Counted from the stretch's first letter, positions 35,687 to 45,093 are shown. The stretch: 64,000 bases of DNA from an uncultured Muribaculaceae bacterium (GCA_910587425.1 CAJUKU010000005.1:1-64000), one strand, 5' to 3'. Notes: generated by a model from the sequence alone, not told the origin. Translations and numbers: made by a program.

Positions 35687-37111
35687 CTACTTTAAAAGAA
35701 ACTCGTCAATATGTTGCTCACGGTGTACAAGCCGGATACGGATTTGACGTCCGGCAAAACGTTCGGCAAGCTCTGCGGCTATACGCTCGGCGCAATACAC
35801 CGACCGATGCCTCCCTCCCGTACATCCGCAACACACCATAAGCGAACTGAATCCACGGCTAAGATAGCGCTCTACCGCGTTATCAACCAGAGAGAAGGCG
35901 CTTTTCAGGAAAACTTCCGCTTCACCGCCATCCTCTAAAAAATCCCTGACCGGTTTGTCGCGCCCTGTCAGCGCGCGATACTCCGCATATCTGCCGGGAT
36001 TATGTATGGCACGGCAGTCAAACACAAAACCGCCTCCATTTCCGCTCGGATCAACCGGCAATCCCATTTTGTAGGCAAAACTCATCACCGTGACAGTCAG
36101 CATACTTTCCGACGTTGGCTCACTGAAACGCGGCACGCGGCTCACACGTCTTATAAGCTCACGGAGGTAAGGTAGTCCGAGGTAAGCGGAATCAGGCAGG
36201 AGATTCAATGTGCGCAACGCTTCCGGAATGCTCTTGACAAACATCTCCTTACGCTCCACAAGCCCACGGAATCCGTATGTGCCGAGTGTCTGCAACGTTC
36301 GCAAAAGCACGAACCGAGGCACAGAATCAACGAGTTCTGACCCGACGTCAACCGATTTTGCATAATGACTGACAAGATGCCGGCGCACACCGACAGGAAG
36401 TTGCAGACGCGATTGCCATAGCAGTGAAACGAGGTCGTAGACCGCCCGACCGCGGCGCGCCCCCTGAAAATCAATCACCGACATCCGCCCATCCGCATCA
36501 AGCATGATGTTGCGGGATTGATAGTCACGCAACATAACGCCATCAGCCGGTCGCGCGGCTGTCGCCGAAGCCAATGCCTCAAACTCCGACTCAAGCCTGT
36601 ACTCATCAAATTCTAGTCCGGAAGGTTTCAGGAAGCAATACATGAAATAATACAGATCATGCATAACCTCCTTGACTCCCATTTCTTGAGTCATACATTT
36701 ACCAAAATCCAGACCGACGCTACCTTTCTTATGGAAATCCGCGAGGATCCCGACAGCATTCTCAAGAAGTCTCATCGCAGAGTCCTCATAGACACCGCTC
36801 TCGCGTGCGCCGGCAAGGGCATCGTAGAGCGAGACCGACCCTACGTCGGTCTGCAGATATGTCATGCCGTTACTATCCACGCCAACAATCTCAGGCACCG
36901 GCAAACCCGCTTTGCGGAAATGTCCGGAAAGATATATGAACGCATTGTTTTCACGCCTATCAGTGCCGACCGTACCGATCATATCAGACATTCCTGAATG
37001 CCGCAGCCTGAAATACTTGCGGTTGGATCCGGCACCGGCAACCGGTGCGACAGAATCAGGCGATACCTTGAAACCATCCGAATACAGTTTCAATACACTT
37101 TCCATACTCAT
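35687..37111 (-). CDS. Sugar kinase (AmgK-like APH fold) fused to RapZ C-terminal domain
   Basis: 474 residues, two domains. Residues about 5-320 are an aminoglycoside-phosphotransferase-fold kinase: RDYQSRNIML (195-204) with catalytic Asp196 and Asn201, and IDFQGARRG (213-221) with metal-binding Asp214. This resembles AmgK, the anomeric MurNAc/GlcNAc kinase. Residues about 338-465 match the RapZ C-terminal domain: SFAYKMGLP, FVFDCRAIHNPG, TGRDKPV and CGCTGGRHRSVYCAE. RapZ's own P-loop kinase half is absent. In E. coli that C-terminal domain senses glucosamine-6-phosphate and binds RNA. It overlaps recQ by 4 bp and adjoins the MurU-like gene. Function as a regulated salvage kinase is inferred. 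Confidence 0.85.
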   Translation of the reverse strand: MSMESVLKLYSDGFKVSPDSVAPVAGAGSNRKYFRLRHSGMSDMIGTVGTDRRENNAFIYLSGHFRKAGLPVPEIVGVDSNGMTYLQTDVGSVSLYDALAGARESGVYEDSAMRLLENAVGILADFHKKGSVGLDFGKCMTQEMGVKEVMHDLYYFMYCFLKPSGLEFDEYRLESEFEALASATAARPADGVMLRDYQSRNIMLDADGRMSVIDFQGARRGRAVYDLVSLLWQSRLQLPVGVRRHLVSHYAKSVDVGSELVDSVPRFVLLRTLQTLGTYGFRGLVERKEMFVKSIPEALRTLNLLPDSAYLGLPYLRELIRRVSRVPRFSEPTSESMLTVTVMSFAYKMGLPVDPSGNGGGFVFDCRAIHNPGRYAEYRALTGRDKPVRDFLEDGGEAEVFLKSAFSLVDNAVERYLSRGFSSLMVCCGCTGGRHRSVYCAERIAAELAERFAGRQIRIRLVHREQHIDEFLLK

Positions 37112-39045
37112 TCACATTGAACCGTTTGTATCTTATCTCCGGTCATGACAACCGTACCATCATCCATAAGCTCCCGCACCACTTCTATAACACGCTCCGG
37201 CTTTGCCGAAAGCTGCTCGGCGATATACCCGATTGTCCTGCCTCCGGGCTGCGCGGCAAGACGGATCACATTTTCCTCAAACCGGATGGTCTCCTTTTTT
37301 GTCGGACGGTGCATGTTCTGTTCGCGGCATACGTCACATTTCCCACACATATCAACCTGCGTCTCACCGAAGTAACGCAACATGCGCGCAACACGGCACG
37401 ACGACGCTCCGAACACGAAATCCTGGATCGCCCGCACCCGCACCGCCATACGCTCGCGCTGCACCTCATAAATGTCGCGCGGTATCAAGACATGCCGCGT
37501 CTCCTCCCGCGCTGTGGTGAAATATATATACGGATTCTCGCTATGCGGCACATAGCTCGCCACATGCGCCCGGCAAAGCGCGAGAAGCGACTGATACACC
37601 TGTTCCTCCGTAAGGTTCAGGCGCCTGGCTATCAGACTCTCCGAGATATTCACATAATCGGCAAACAATCCGGTGTAAGTACGGAGAACAAGCTGCAGCA
37701 CAGAGTCGGTCACACCGTCGAGCCGCAGATCGTAAAGTTCTGTCTTGCCGGCTGTAAGCATTATACGCGAACGCGTGGCGGCATCCTCCACATATTCAAG
37801 CCATCCCGCACGCGTCAACAGCATCAGCGCACTTCGCGCAGGAGCCGGCTGCAGATGGAACCGGTTGCAGAATGTAGCGAGATCAAACTCCCTGACGACC
37901 TCGAAACCTTCGCCTACTGCGATACCGCAGAACACGCACGCGAGCTCATACACCTTTCTTATATAGTCACGCGGTGGAAACGCCTCGCCGACACGGCGTG
38001 TAAGCAGACCCTTGTCGGGCTTCGACGCTATCACAAGCGCATAAGACTCCCGTCCGTCGCGTCCTGCCCTACCCGCCTCCTGATAATACTCCTCAAGCGA
38101 GGGAGGCAGGTCATAGTGAACCACAAGCCTCACGTCGGGCTTATCAATACCCATGCCGAAAGCATTTGTAGCCACAATCACCCGCACCTCTCCGCGCTTC
38201 CACCGCTCCTGACGGTCACTCTTGTCATCCGGCGACAATCCGGCATGATAATGCAGAGCCGAGATCCCTTCGCGCTGCAGCATCTGGGCAAGCTCATACG
38301 TCCGGCGGCGTGATCTCACGTACACGATCGCCGTGCCCGAAGTGGCTCGCAACGCCCGCAGAAGCATCGTATCCTTATGATCCACATAGCGCACAGCATA
38401 ACTGATATTTGGACGGGCGAAGCTGAGCGCGAACACGTTCTCACCCCGGAAAGCGAGTCGCGACATTATGTCCGTACGCACTTCCGGTGTTGCCGATGCC
38501 GTAAGCGCGAGCACCGGAACCGAGGGAAAAATCTCGCGCAACCTGACTATATTCAGATACGAAGGGCGGAAATCATACCCCCATTGTGATATGCAGTGAG
38601 CCTCATCAACCACAAGGAGGCTCACCTTCATAAGCGACAGTTGATCTATAAACTGCTTTGACTGCAATCGTTCAGGACTCACATACAGCAACTTCGCACG
38701 CCCGAGCATACAGCGGTCAATACCATATTTATGCTCGGCTCGCGTAAGTCCCGAGTGCAGGCACACAGCCTGCACGCCGCGCTGCAGCAGGTTATCCACC
38801 TGATCCTTCATCAGGGAGATCAGTGGGGTCACCACAACCGTCAGCCCCTCAAACGCGAGAGCCGGCACTTGGAAAGTGATGGATTTACCGCCACCGGTAG
38901 GAAGCAGACCTAACGTATCGTTTCCACCCAGCACCGAGTCTATGATCTCACGCTGCATGGGGCGGAAACTGTCATAACCCCAGTTTTTCCGCAGTATTTC
39001 AAGCGGATCGGCTATCCGTTGTGTCGATGCTGTCCGTGCTGACAT
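37108..39045 (-). CDS. recQ: ATP-dependent DNA helicase RecQ
   Basis: 645 residues. 3'-5' DNA helicase in recombination and repair. TGGGKS (50-55), DEAH (147-150), LTASAT, and QEAGRAGRDG are helicase motifs. The RQC zinc site is at CRVARMLRYFGE...CGKCDVC, followed by a winged-helix region. No HRDC domain is recognisable; the protein instead ends with a short winged-helix-like segment. One base overlaps recJ (start/stop), so the two are coupled. Confidence 0.95.
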   Translation of the reverse strand: MSARTASTQRIADPLEILRKNWGYDSFRPMQREIIDSVLGGNDTLGLLPTGGGKSITFQVPALAFEGLTVVVTPLISLMKDQVDNLLQRGVQAVCLHSGLTRAEHKYGIDRCMLGRAKLLYVSPERLQSKQFIDQLSLMKVSLLVVDEAHCISQWGYDFRPSYLNIVRLREIFPSVPVLALTASATPEVRTDIMSRLAFRGENVFALSFARPNISYAVRYVDHKDTMLLRALRATSGTAIVYVRSRRRTYELAQMLQREGISALHYHAGLSPDDKSDRQERWKRGEVRVIVATNAFGMGIDKPDVRLVVHYDLPPSLEEYYQEAGRAGRDGRESYALVIASKPDKGLLTRRVGEAFPPRDYIRKVYELACVFCGIAVGEGFEVVREFDLATFCNRFHLQPAPARSALMLLTRAGWLEYVEDAATRSRIMLTAGKTELYDLRLDGVTDSVLQLVLRTYTGLFADYVNISESLIARRLNLTEEQVYQSLLALCRAHVASYVPHSENPYIYFTTAREETRHVLIPRDIYEVQRERMAVRVRAIQDFVFGASSCRVARMLRYFGETQVDMCGKCDVCREQNMHRPTKKETIRFEENVIRLAAQPGGRTIGYIAEQLSAKPERVIEVVRELMDDGTVVMTGDKIQTVQCE

Positions 39046-40772
39046 CAGTCGGCGGTATGGATCTCTTTTATAAGCAACTGTATGCCGCCGCCCGCACCTT
39101 GATGCTTGTTATCCTCGATGGTATAACATATGTCGAACGGACGCCGTGCGTGTATGTACTCGAAATGCTCAGCCATATTGAAGGCTATGCCGTTGAACAC
39201 CTTGCCCGATGTATCATCCACAAGCTCAAGCTTGATATGCTCCAGATTGCGCCCTACAAGCTTGCTCGTACCAAAATCCATCACCCCTTTCGAACAGAAC
39301 ACCGGCTTCTGGTTGCCCGGTCCGAAAGGATTGAAACGGCGCAACGTAGCGACAAATTCACCGGTTATCTGGGCGAATGTTATCACTGCGTCTATATCAA
39401 GCGTCGGTTTCAACTGCGACGGCTGTATATTGGCTGCAACATATTCCTCGAAACGCCTTGTGAACTGATCGATTTTGTCCTCTTTGAGCGACAAACCGAC
39501 TGCATACGTATGACCTCCGAAATTCTCAAGTATATCGCGTGTGGCATCTATTGCCTTATATATGTCGAACCCCTGCACCGAGCGCGACGAACCGGTAGCC
39601 AAGCCATTGGTAAGTGTCAGCACCACAGCCGGCTTATGATAAAGCTCTGTCAGACGCGACGCCACTATGCCGATTATGCCGCGGTGCCAGTCCTTATTAT
39701 ATATCACAATCGACTTCTTTTCCGATTCTTCAGAACCGCGGGCATCGATGATGGCATTAGCCTCTTCCGTGATACGCTTGTCAAGCTCCTTACGGTCCTG
39801 GTTGTACTGGTCGATAGCCTTACCCTTCTCAAGCGCCTCGGCTACATCGCGTGCCACCAGAAGATCCACAGCCTCCTTGCCGCTCTGCATTCTGCCTGAT
39901 GCATTTATGCGCGGACCGATCTTGAAGATCACATCAGAGATAGTTATTTCTCTGCCAGAAAGCCCACAGATGCGTATTATCGCCCGCAGCCCCAGGTTTG
40001 GATTGGAATTAAGGCGCCGCAGTCCATGGTAAGCCATTATGCGGTTCTCGTCGACCATCGGCACAATATCGGCGGCGATACTGACGGCTACCAGATCGAG
40101 CATGCACTCCAGCTCAGCGCCGGGAATACCGTTACTGATAGCGAACGCCTGCATGAACTTGTAACCTACTCCGCAACCCGACAGATGCGGACATGGATAC
40201 GTGCTCCCCTCAAGTTTCGGATTGAGTATCGCAGCAGCATCAGGCAACTCGTCATCAGGCATGTGATGGTCACATATTATGAAATCTATACCCTTGCTGC
40301 GGGCATAGTTGATCTCCTCGATAGCCTTGATACCACAGTCGAGTATGATGACGAGCTTTACCCCCTGCTCCGCAGCATAATCAATGCTCCGCAGCGAAAC
40401 CCCGTAGCCCTCGTCATAGCGCGTCGGGATATAATATTCGATATTAGAGTAAAAGTTAAGAAGATATTTGTAGACCAGAGCCACAGCCGTGGTGCCGTCC
40501 ACATCATAATCGCCATACACCATGATGCGCTCTTTGGCTCCCATGGCACGGTTCAGACGGCTCACCGCCTTATCCATGCCGGGCATCAGGAACGGATCAT
40601 GCAGATCCTTCAGCGACGGATGGAAAAAGCGCTCGGCTTCCTCGACCGAACTTATGCCACGCTGCACCAGGAGATGACTCACCGGCGGACACGCCGCATA
40701 GCGTTTATCTAATTCATTCTCTAATTTCTGCTCTTGTGAAGTAAGGGGTGAATATTTCCATTTACTTGTCAT
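39045..40772 (-). CDS. recJ: Single-stranded-DNA-specific exonuclease RecJ
   Basis: 575 residues. 5'-3' ssDNA exonuclease in repair, typically acting with RecQ, which is encoded next. DHH-family motifs: GDYDVDGTTAV (87-97), LDCGI, DHH (168-170) and the DHHA1 motif with SGRMQSGKEAVDLL, plus GGHTYAVGLSL (motif near the C-terminal OB region). It is first in the recJ-recQ-kinase-nucleotidyltransferase run. A TAACTTTG box at 40980-40987 (minus) would give a leader of about 200 bases. Confidence 0.95.
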   Translation of the reverse strand: MTSKWKYSPLTSQEQKLENELDKRYAACPPVSHLLVQRGISSVEEAERFFHPSLKDLHDPFLMPGMDKAVSRLNRAMGAKERIMVYGDYDVDGTTAVALVYKYLLNFYSNIEYYIPTRYDEGYGVSLRSIDYAAEQGVKLVIILDCGIKAIEEINYARSKGIDFIICDHHMPDDELPDAAAILNPKLEGSTYPCPHLSGCGVGYKFMQAFAISNGIPGAELECMLDLVAVSIAADIVPMVDENRIMAYHGLRRLNSNPNLGLRAIIRICGLSGREITISDVIFKIGPRINASGRMQSGKEAVDLLVARDVAEALEKGKAIDQYNQDRKELDKRITEEANAIIDARGSEESEKKSIVIYNKDWHRGIIGIVASRLTELYHKPAVVLTLTNGLATGSSRSVQGFDIYKAIDATRDILENFGGHTYAVGLSLKEDKIDQFTRRFEEYVAANIQPSQLKPTLDIDAVITFAQITGEFVATLRRFNPFGPGNQKPVFCSKGVMDFGTSKLVGRNLEHIKLELVDDTSGKVFNGIAFNMAEHFEYIHARRPFDICYTIEDNKHQGAGGGIQLLIKEIHTAD

Positions 40773-41148
40773 TTATGTTGTTTTTTTATTATCTTGCCAA
40801 GGGCTGCGGTGATCTACAAACTCACCGTTGCCGCTATCGCGCCAATACCATTGAGGCGCCGGGAGAAATCTGAGATATCCCGCAGATGCAGCATTGCAGA
40901 AGGGGATACCGTAAGAGGAGATCGCATTGACACTTTACAAGCCGGTAGGGAGATTGATCCCTATTGACAGAAAGATACGCAAAGTTAGCGAAAATCCGCG
41001 AGCATTGCCACCTTGCAGGAAAATTTAATAAACATTTTTCAATCCTCCGTATGCTAATCCGCACAGCGCCACACATACAGAGGATTTATAAAGATTCAAC
41101 GCATGATCGAAATGTTAATTTTCCGCAGCACAAATCATGGAAATTACT
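40773..41148. other. 376-bp intergenic region between recJ and the repair-like gene
   Basis: No gene I can support. It holds a TAACTTTG -7 box on the minus strand at 40987-40980, with TGG at the -33 place 20 bases upstream. This predicts an about 200-base 5' leader on recJ. The leader contains the self-complementary stretch GGGATCAATCTCCC (minus, near 40950-40963) and short possible hairpins, but it does not match a riboswitch class I recognise. Confidence 0.4.
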
Positions 41149-41156
41149 TAACTTTG
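41149..41156 (+). promoter_or_regulatory. -7 box of the HEAT-repeat gene
   Basis: TAACTTTG, 27 bases before ATG 41184. It lies downstream of the in-frame ATG at 41103, so that earlier start could not be on the transcript; this decides the start. Confidence 0.55.
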
Positions 41157-41183
41157 CGTACAAAACATAAAGCAAGCCACAAG

Positions 41184-41729
41184 ATGAATAAAATGCAGCA
41201 GCTTAAGCGGAGGTTTTTCGCTATGCGTAATGGAGTGATCGCAGATGCTCTACGACGCAGTGGCGAGCCATACCGCATATTCTTCGGACTGAATCTACCC
41301 CAGATCAAGGAGATAGCAGCTGATTTCGCACCGGATGCCGAACTTGCGGCAGCGTTGCGCGCCGACCCCGGATGCCGTGAGAGTCAGATGATTGCACCAA
41401 TGCTATTGACTCCGGAGGATGTCACAGTCACGGAAGCTGTGGAGTGGCTCGCGAAACTGAAAGCTACCGAGGCATCCGACATACTCTGCCACGCATTGCT
41501 CCGACATCATCCGCAGGCTTCGGAAATCGTTGACGCAGCACTTGCCGGCGAATCAGATATGGCTCACTATGGCGCCGTCCGCCTTATGTGGAACATCTTC
41601 CGAACCGATATGGCACGCTATAAAGACCTTGCCGCCACCGAAGCAACGCGTGGCAATACTGCTGCAGCGATAATTGCACGCAACCTCGTCGAAGAGATTG
41701 AGTTTCTACAAGAAGACTTCGGAAATTGA
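41184..41729 (+). CDS. HEAT-repeat, DNA alkylation repair-like protein
   Basis: 181 residues, all helical, with repeats of the AlkD/AlkC-like HEAT type (for example DILCHALLRHHPQASEIVDAAL and MAHYGAVRLMWNIF). Members bind DNA and some are glycosylases for alkylated bases. The protein is shorter than B. cereus AlkD (about 230), and I cannot place the AlkD catalytic Trp/Asp set with confidence, so glycosylase activity is uncertain. It is monocistronic and convergent with the EamA transporter gene, 21 bp away. Confidence 0.65.
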   Translation: MNKMQQLKRRFFAMRNGVIADALRRSGEPYRIFFGLNLPQIKEIAADFAPDAELAAALRADPGCRESQMIAPMLLTPEDVTVTEAVEWLAKLKATEASDILCHALLRHHPQASEIVDAALAGESDMAHYGAVRLMWNIFRTDMARYKDLAATEATRGNTAAAIIARNLVEEIEFLQEDFGN

Positions 41730-41750
41730 ATCAATAATAGTAAGTGCCGT

Positions 41751-42674
41751 TCACTGGCGCGTCTTGAACTTCTCGCTGAATATCAGACCGAACAGAATCA
41801 ATCCGCATCCGATATAACCCACAGCCGACACATGCTCATGCAGAAGCAAAGCACACAGCACAAGCGTCACCACCGGCGACACATAGAGATAATTGCCCGA
41901 CTTCACTGCGCCAAGATGCCTCACAGCCTGTCCCCAGAGCATATATGCGATCATAGAGGCAAAAAGACCAAGGAACAGAAGGTTGGCGGCAACATCCAGA
42001 TTGAGAAGAACGCTAATAGGTGCGCTACCGTCATCAAGCGCAAGGAATGGGAGTGCGGTGAGCACACCATAGAAGAATGTCTTTCGGGATATGAACCATG
42101 CGCTATAAACCGCGCTGAGCGGACGCAAGGCTACCGAATACACCGCCCAACAGATCGCAGCGAGCAGTGCCAGCATATCGCCCAAAGGGTTGACCTGTAC
42201 AACCACGCTACTGTTGAATATTACACATCCGACACCGGCAAGGGCAATGAAGGAGCCTATTACGACTCCTCGACCGACACGTTCCGACTTATAAAGCACC
42301 GAAACCAACAGTGCAGTGAAAAGCGGAGCGGTTGTAACTATAAGCGAAACATTCGATACCAGAGTGTACATGACAGCCGTATTCTCGGCTATAAAATATA
42401 CAGATCCGCCACATACACCGCACAGCATGAGCAGCAGCTCATGACGTAACGAACGGCAGAACAACGGCTTAGGACATATAATGAACGTGAGAAGATAGGC
42501 AAGGACGAAACGGTATATGTAAATTTCAACAGCACCGAGACCATGCTGCAGAAGCACTTTGGTAGAGATGAACGACGCTCCCCATGCCGATACGGCTATA
42601 AGAGCGCCGACATGGTACATCAGCGTGGAATCCTTTGGACGCATACGTGAATTTCCGATAGGTCTGCTCATCAC
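41751..42674 (-). CDS. EamA/DMT-family transporter
   Basis: 307 residues with ten predicted membrane helices in two EamA repeats (about 18-150 and 165-300). ISVLLNLDVAANLLFLGLFASMIAYMLWGQAV and the YLYVSPVVTLVLCALLLHE region are typical of the second repeat. Inner-membrane exporter or exchanger of small metabolites; substrate not predictable. The Mets at residues 2 and 11 are alternative starts. A TAATTTTG box lies 18 bases upstream (42692-42699), leaving a leader of about 10 bases. Confidence 0.85.
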   Translation of the reverse strand: MMSRPIGNSRMRPKDSTLMYHVGALIAVSAWGASFISTKVLLQHGLGAVEIYIYRFVLAYLLTFIICPKPLFCRSLRHELLLMLCGVCGGSVYFIAENTAVMYTLVSNVSLIVTTAPLFTALLVSVLYKSERVGRGVVIGSFIALAGVGCVIFNSSVVVQVNPLGDMLALLAAICWAVYSVALRPLSAVYSAWFISRKTFFYGVLTALPFLALDDGSAPISVLLNLDVAANLLFLGLFASMIAYMLWGQAVRHLGAVKSGNYLYVSPVVTLVLCALLLHEHVSAVGYIGCGLILFGLIFSEKFKTRQ

Positions 42675-42691
42675 TATTCTCAGTTATGCTG

Positions 42692-42765
42692 CAAAATTAG
42701 TGATTATTTTATAATTATTGAAACTTTTCACCCACAACGTATAAACATAAATTTATTTACATTTG
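42692..42765. promoter_or_regulatory. Divergent -7 boxes, EamA gene and OmpA-family gene
   Basis: Minus strand TAATTTTG at 42699-42692 for the EamA gene, with a TTTC-like -33 nearby. Plus strand TACATTTG at 42758-42765 for the lipoprotein gene, which then has a leader of about 85 bases (42772-42855). Confidence 0.45.
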
Positions 42766-42855
42766 TATATACATAAAGCCGCATTTCCGCACAGCTTAAC
42801 GCTTCGGGCGGCATACAGGAATCGGAACATACAGTAACACTAAAACTATTTTGAA

Positions 42856-43563
42856 ATGAAAGCATTGAAGATCATCGGAACGGGGGCAATGGCACTTTGC
42901 CTTCTGATATCGTCGGGCTGCAGCAGCATGACCCAGACCGGTAAGGGCGCCCTCATAGGTGGCGGCGGCGGAGCGGCTGTAGGAGCCGGACTCGGAGCCA
43001 TCATAGGTGGCGGTAAAGGCGCGGGCATAGGATCCGCTATCGGAGCCGCCGTGGGAGCCGGCGCAGGTGCGCTCATCGGCAAGAAGATGGACAAGCAGAA
43101 AGCCGAACTGCAGCAGGAACTCGCCGAGAAGGCACAGGTTGAGACCGTGCAGGATCAGAACGGACTCCAGGCTATCAAGGTGACATTCAGCAGCGGCATA
43201 CTCTTCCCGACAAACGGCACTACGCTCAGCCCGCAGGCTCAATCGGATCTGTCGTCATTCGCATCGTCGCTCATCAACAACCCTGGAACCGATGTGCAGA
43301 TCTACGGCTATACTGACGATACCGGCTCACTTGCCGTCAACACACGCGTTGCCGACGGACGTGCCGACGCTGTGAAGAACTATCTGCTCCACAGCGGTGT
43401 CGCCGCCAACCGTCTTGCTGCTGAGGGCGTGCCTATGGCTGATTATGTAGCTTCTAACGCCACTCCCGAAGGACGCGCGCAGAACCGTCGTGTAGAGGTC
43501 TATATCACAGCAAGCAAAGACATGATACAGCAGGCAGAGAATGGTTCCCTCTCAGCCAACTGA
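42856..43563 (+). CDS. OmpA-family lipoprotein with glycine zipper
   Basis: 235 residues. Lipoprotein signal with lipobox ending ISSGC, Cys22 being the lipid-carrying residue. Residues about 30-76 are an extreme Gly/Ala glycine-zipper hairpin (GALIGGGGGAAVGAG and so on) that may insert in the outer membrane. After a short helix (about 78-98) comes an OmpA-type peptidoglycan-binding domain (about 105-220) with YGYTDDTGS and NRRVEVYI. It links outer membrane and cell wall and resembles the YiaD-type proteins. Monocistronic, ended by the hairpin at 43578-43628. Confidence 0.92.
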   Translation: MKALKIIGTGAMALCLLISSGCSSMTQTGKGALIGGGGGAAVGAGLGAIIGGGKGAGIGSAIGAAVGAGAGALIGKKMDKQKAELQQELAEKAQVETVQDQNGLQAIKVTFSSGILFPTNGTTLSPQAQSDLSSFASSLINNPGTDVQIYGYTDDTGSLAVNTRVADGRADAVKNYLLHSGVAANRLAAEGVPMADYVASNATPEGRAQNRRVEVYITASKDMIQQAENGSLSAN

Positions 43564-43577
43564 TCAACCTTATAAAA

Positions 43578-43628
43578 TTTAACGGCAAGCGGGTGCACCT
43601 TATTTTGGCGCACCCGCTTGTCGTTAAA
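43578..43628. terminator. Bidirectional terminator
   Basis: Long stem TTTAACGGCAAGCGGGTGC... pairing with GCACCCGCTTGTCGTTAAA (one G-T pair) around a short TTATT-containing loop. The outer A/T bases supply T-rich ends on both strands. Lies between the convergent OmpA-family and DUF2130 genes. Confidence 0.8.
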
Positions 43629-43647
43629 TCTGATGAATCACTTCCGG

Positions 43648-45090
43648 TTACAGCTCGTCGAACGATAGCAGCGGATCATCCTCTATCGACTCAGGCAACT
43701 CCTTGCTGACGCTCTTCTCTGCCTCCTCGGCAGATTTTATGAGGTCGCGGATCTCAGGATTACCATGAGTGAGCTTGCGTATGGTCAATCCCTCCGATTT
43801 GGTAACCGCACGGCTCATGAACGTATCCCACTTCTGCATCTCCTCCTTCAGCTTTGTAAGCGATTTTATCGAGCTGTCGATCTGCTTAAGCGAATTGCTA
43901 ATATGCTTGTGGGCAGATTCATAATTACCCATTATACCATTCTGAATCCCCTCCAGTTTCGCACGGAAATTCATAAAATTCACATGCGAGCTCTCCAATT
44001 CGTTGATGCGGCGCCGGAAACCGATCGTGGAGCGGGCATTCGACGTCAACAGACCGATTATAGGCATGAAGAACTGCGGACGCACCACAAACATCTTCTC
44101 ATACCGGTGCGATACATCCACAATACCGCGGTTATACAGTTCGCTGTCCGGCTCAAGCATCGTCACAAGCACAGCATATTCACACCGTTTCTTCCGGCGG
44201 TCGCTGTCGAGCTTGGCGAAAAACTCCTCGTTACGGTGGGTTTTCTCAGTTCCCTCCGCCTCATTTTTCATCTCGAACATTATGGATATGTACTCCTCGC
44301 CATCCACGTAATCACGGAATATGAAGTCACCCTTTGTTCCCTCCACCACATCGTTATCCTTACCAAACTGGGCTGTGGGGTATGCTATCGCACGCACACT
44401 CTCGAACTCGCAGCTGCAATGCTGCTCCAGGCTCTCGCCTATCGCCTTAGTCGACTGGCGAGCCTTGAAATCCTTGAAGTACGCTATCATCTCATCCTTA
44501 GCCTGCAGTTCCTTGGCATACTGCTCGCGCATATTGTTGCGCTGCTCCAGATGCAGCCGCTCAGTCACTGCTGCGTTCTGACGCAGCTGCATTATCTCCT
44601 GATCCTTGATGCGCTGCGCCTCCATCTGCCGCTCGCGCTCCTTCATCACCTCCAGCTGCGTGGAGTTGCGCGCCTCCGCAAGCGATGCGTTAAGCCGATC
44701 AAGCTCACGCTCTTTCTCGCGCACAGCCTCAGCCATGAGCATCTCCTTCTCCTGAAGCCGCTTGGCAGCCAGCTGCTCAGCACGCGCGATTTCAGCCTGC
44801 GTGCGCGCTTTAGAAGCAGCCTCGGCTGAGGCTATCCGCTCATTCAGACGCATTATCTCAAGATCACGCTTTGACAGTTCCGAATCATGCTGACGCTGAC
44901 GCACAGCCTCTCGCTCGCGCTCCTCCGCCACATGCTGCCGCTCAAGCTCGGCAAGCCGTTTACGCAACTCATCTTCAAAAGCCTTGTTGCGCACCTGCCC
45001 GGCTATGGATTCGAAAACAGCATCATCTACTTGAAATACATGCTGACAATTAGGACATTTAAGCTCTTTCATCAATACACTATTAAGCAA
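43648..45090 (-). CDS. DUF2130 coiled-coil protein
   Basis: 480 residues. The N-terminus has a CPNC...F zinc-finger-like start (LKCPNCQHVFQVDD, only two Cys), then a long charged coiled coil (about 30-215), then the DUF2130 domain (about 215-420) with SCEFESVRAIAYPTAQFGKDN and GDFIFRDYVDGEEYISIMFEMKNE. That acidic/Lys pattern resembles nuclease-like folds, and some relatives are linked to DNA metabolism, but the function is unknown. Last of a three-gene minus run with GNAT and alcohol dehydrogenase genes, 3 bp after the GNAT gene. Confidence 0.85.
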   Translation of the reverse strand: MLNSVLMKELKCPNCQHVFQVDDAVFESIAGQVRNKAFEDELRKRLAELERQHVAEEREREAVRQRQHDSELSKRDLEIMRLNERIASAEAASKARTQAEIARAEQLAAKRLQEKEMLMAEAVREKERELDRLNASLAEARNSTQLEVMKERERQMEAQRIKDQEIMQLRQNAAVTERLHLEQRNNMREQYAKELQAKDEMIAYFKDFKARQSTKAIGESLEQHCSCEFESVRAIAYPTAQFGKDNDVVEGTKGDFIFRDYVDGEEYISIMFEMKNEAEGTEKTHRNEEFFAKLDSDRRKKRCEYAVLVTMLEPDSELYNRGIVDVSHRYEKMFVVRPQFFMPIIGLLTSNARSTIGFRRRINELESSHVNFMNFRAKLEGIQNGIMGNYESAHKHISNSLKQIDSSIKSLTKLKEEMQKWDTFMSRAVTKSEGLTIRKLTHGNPEIRDLIKSAEEAEKSVSKELPESIEDDPLLSFDEL

Positions 45091-45093
45091 ACC

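Noticed and set aside
40834..41076. 80-codon minus-strand frame upstream of recJ
   Set aside because: Cys-rich chance frame overlapping the predicted recJ promoter, with no recognisable family.
43765..44829. Long plus-strand frame opposite the DUF2130 gene
   Set aside because: Leu/His/Arg-rich antisense shadow of a codon-biased coiled-coil gene; no start context or promoter.
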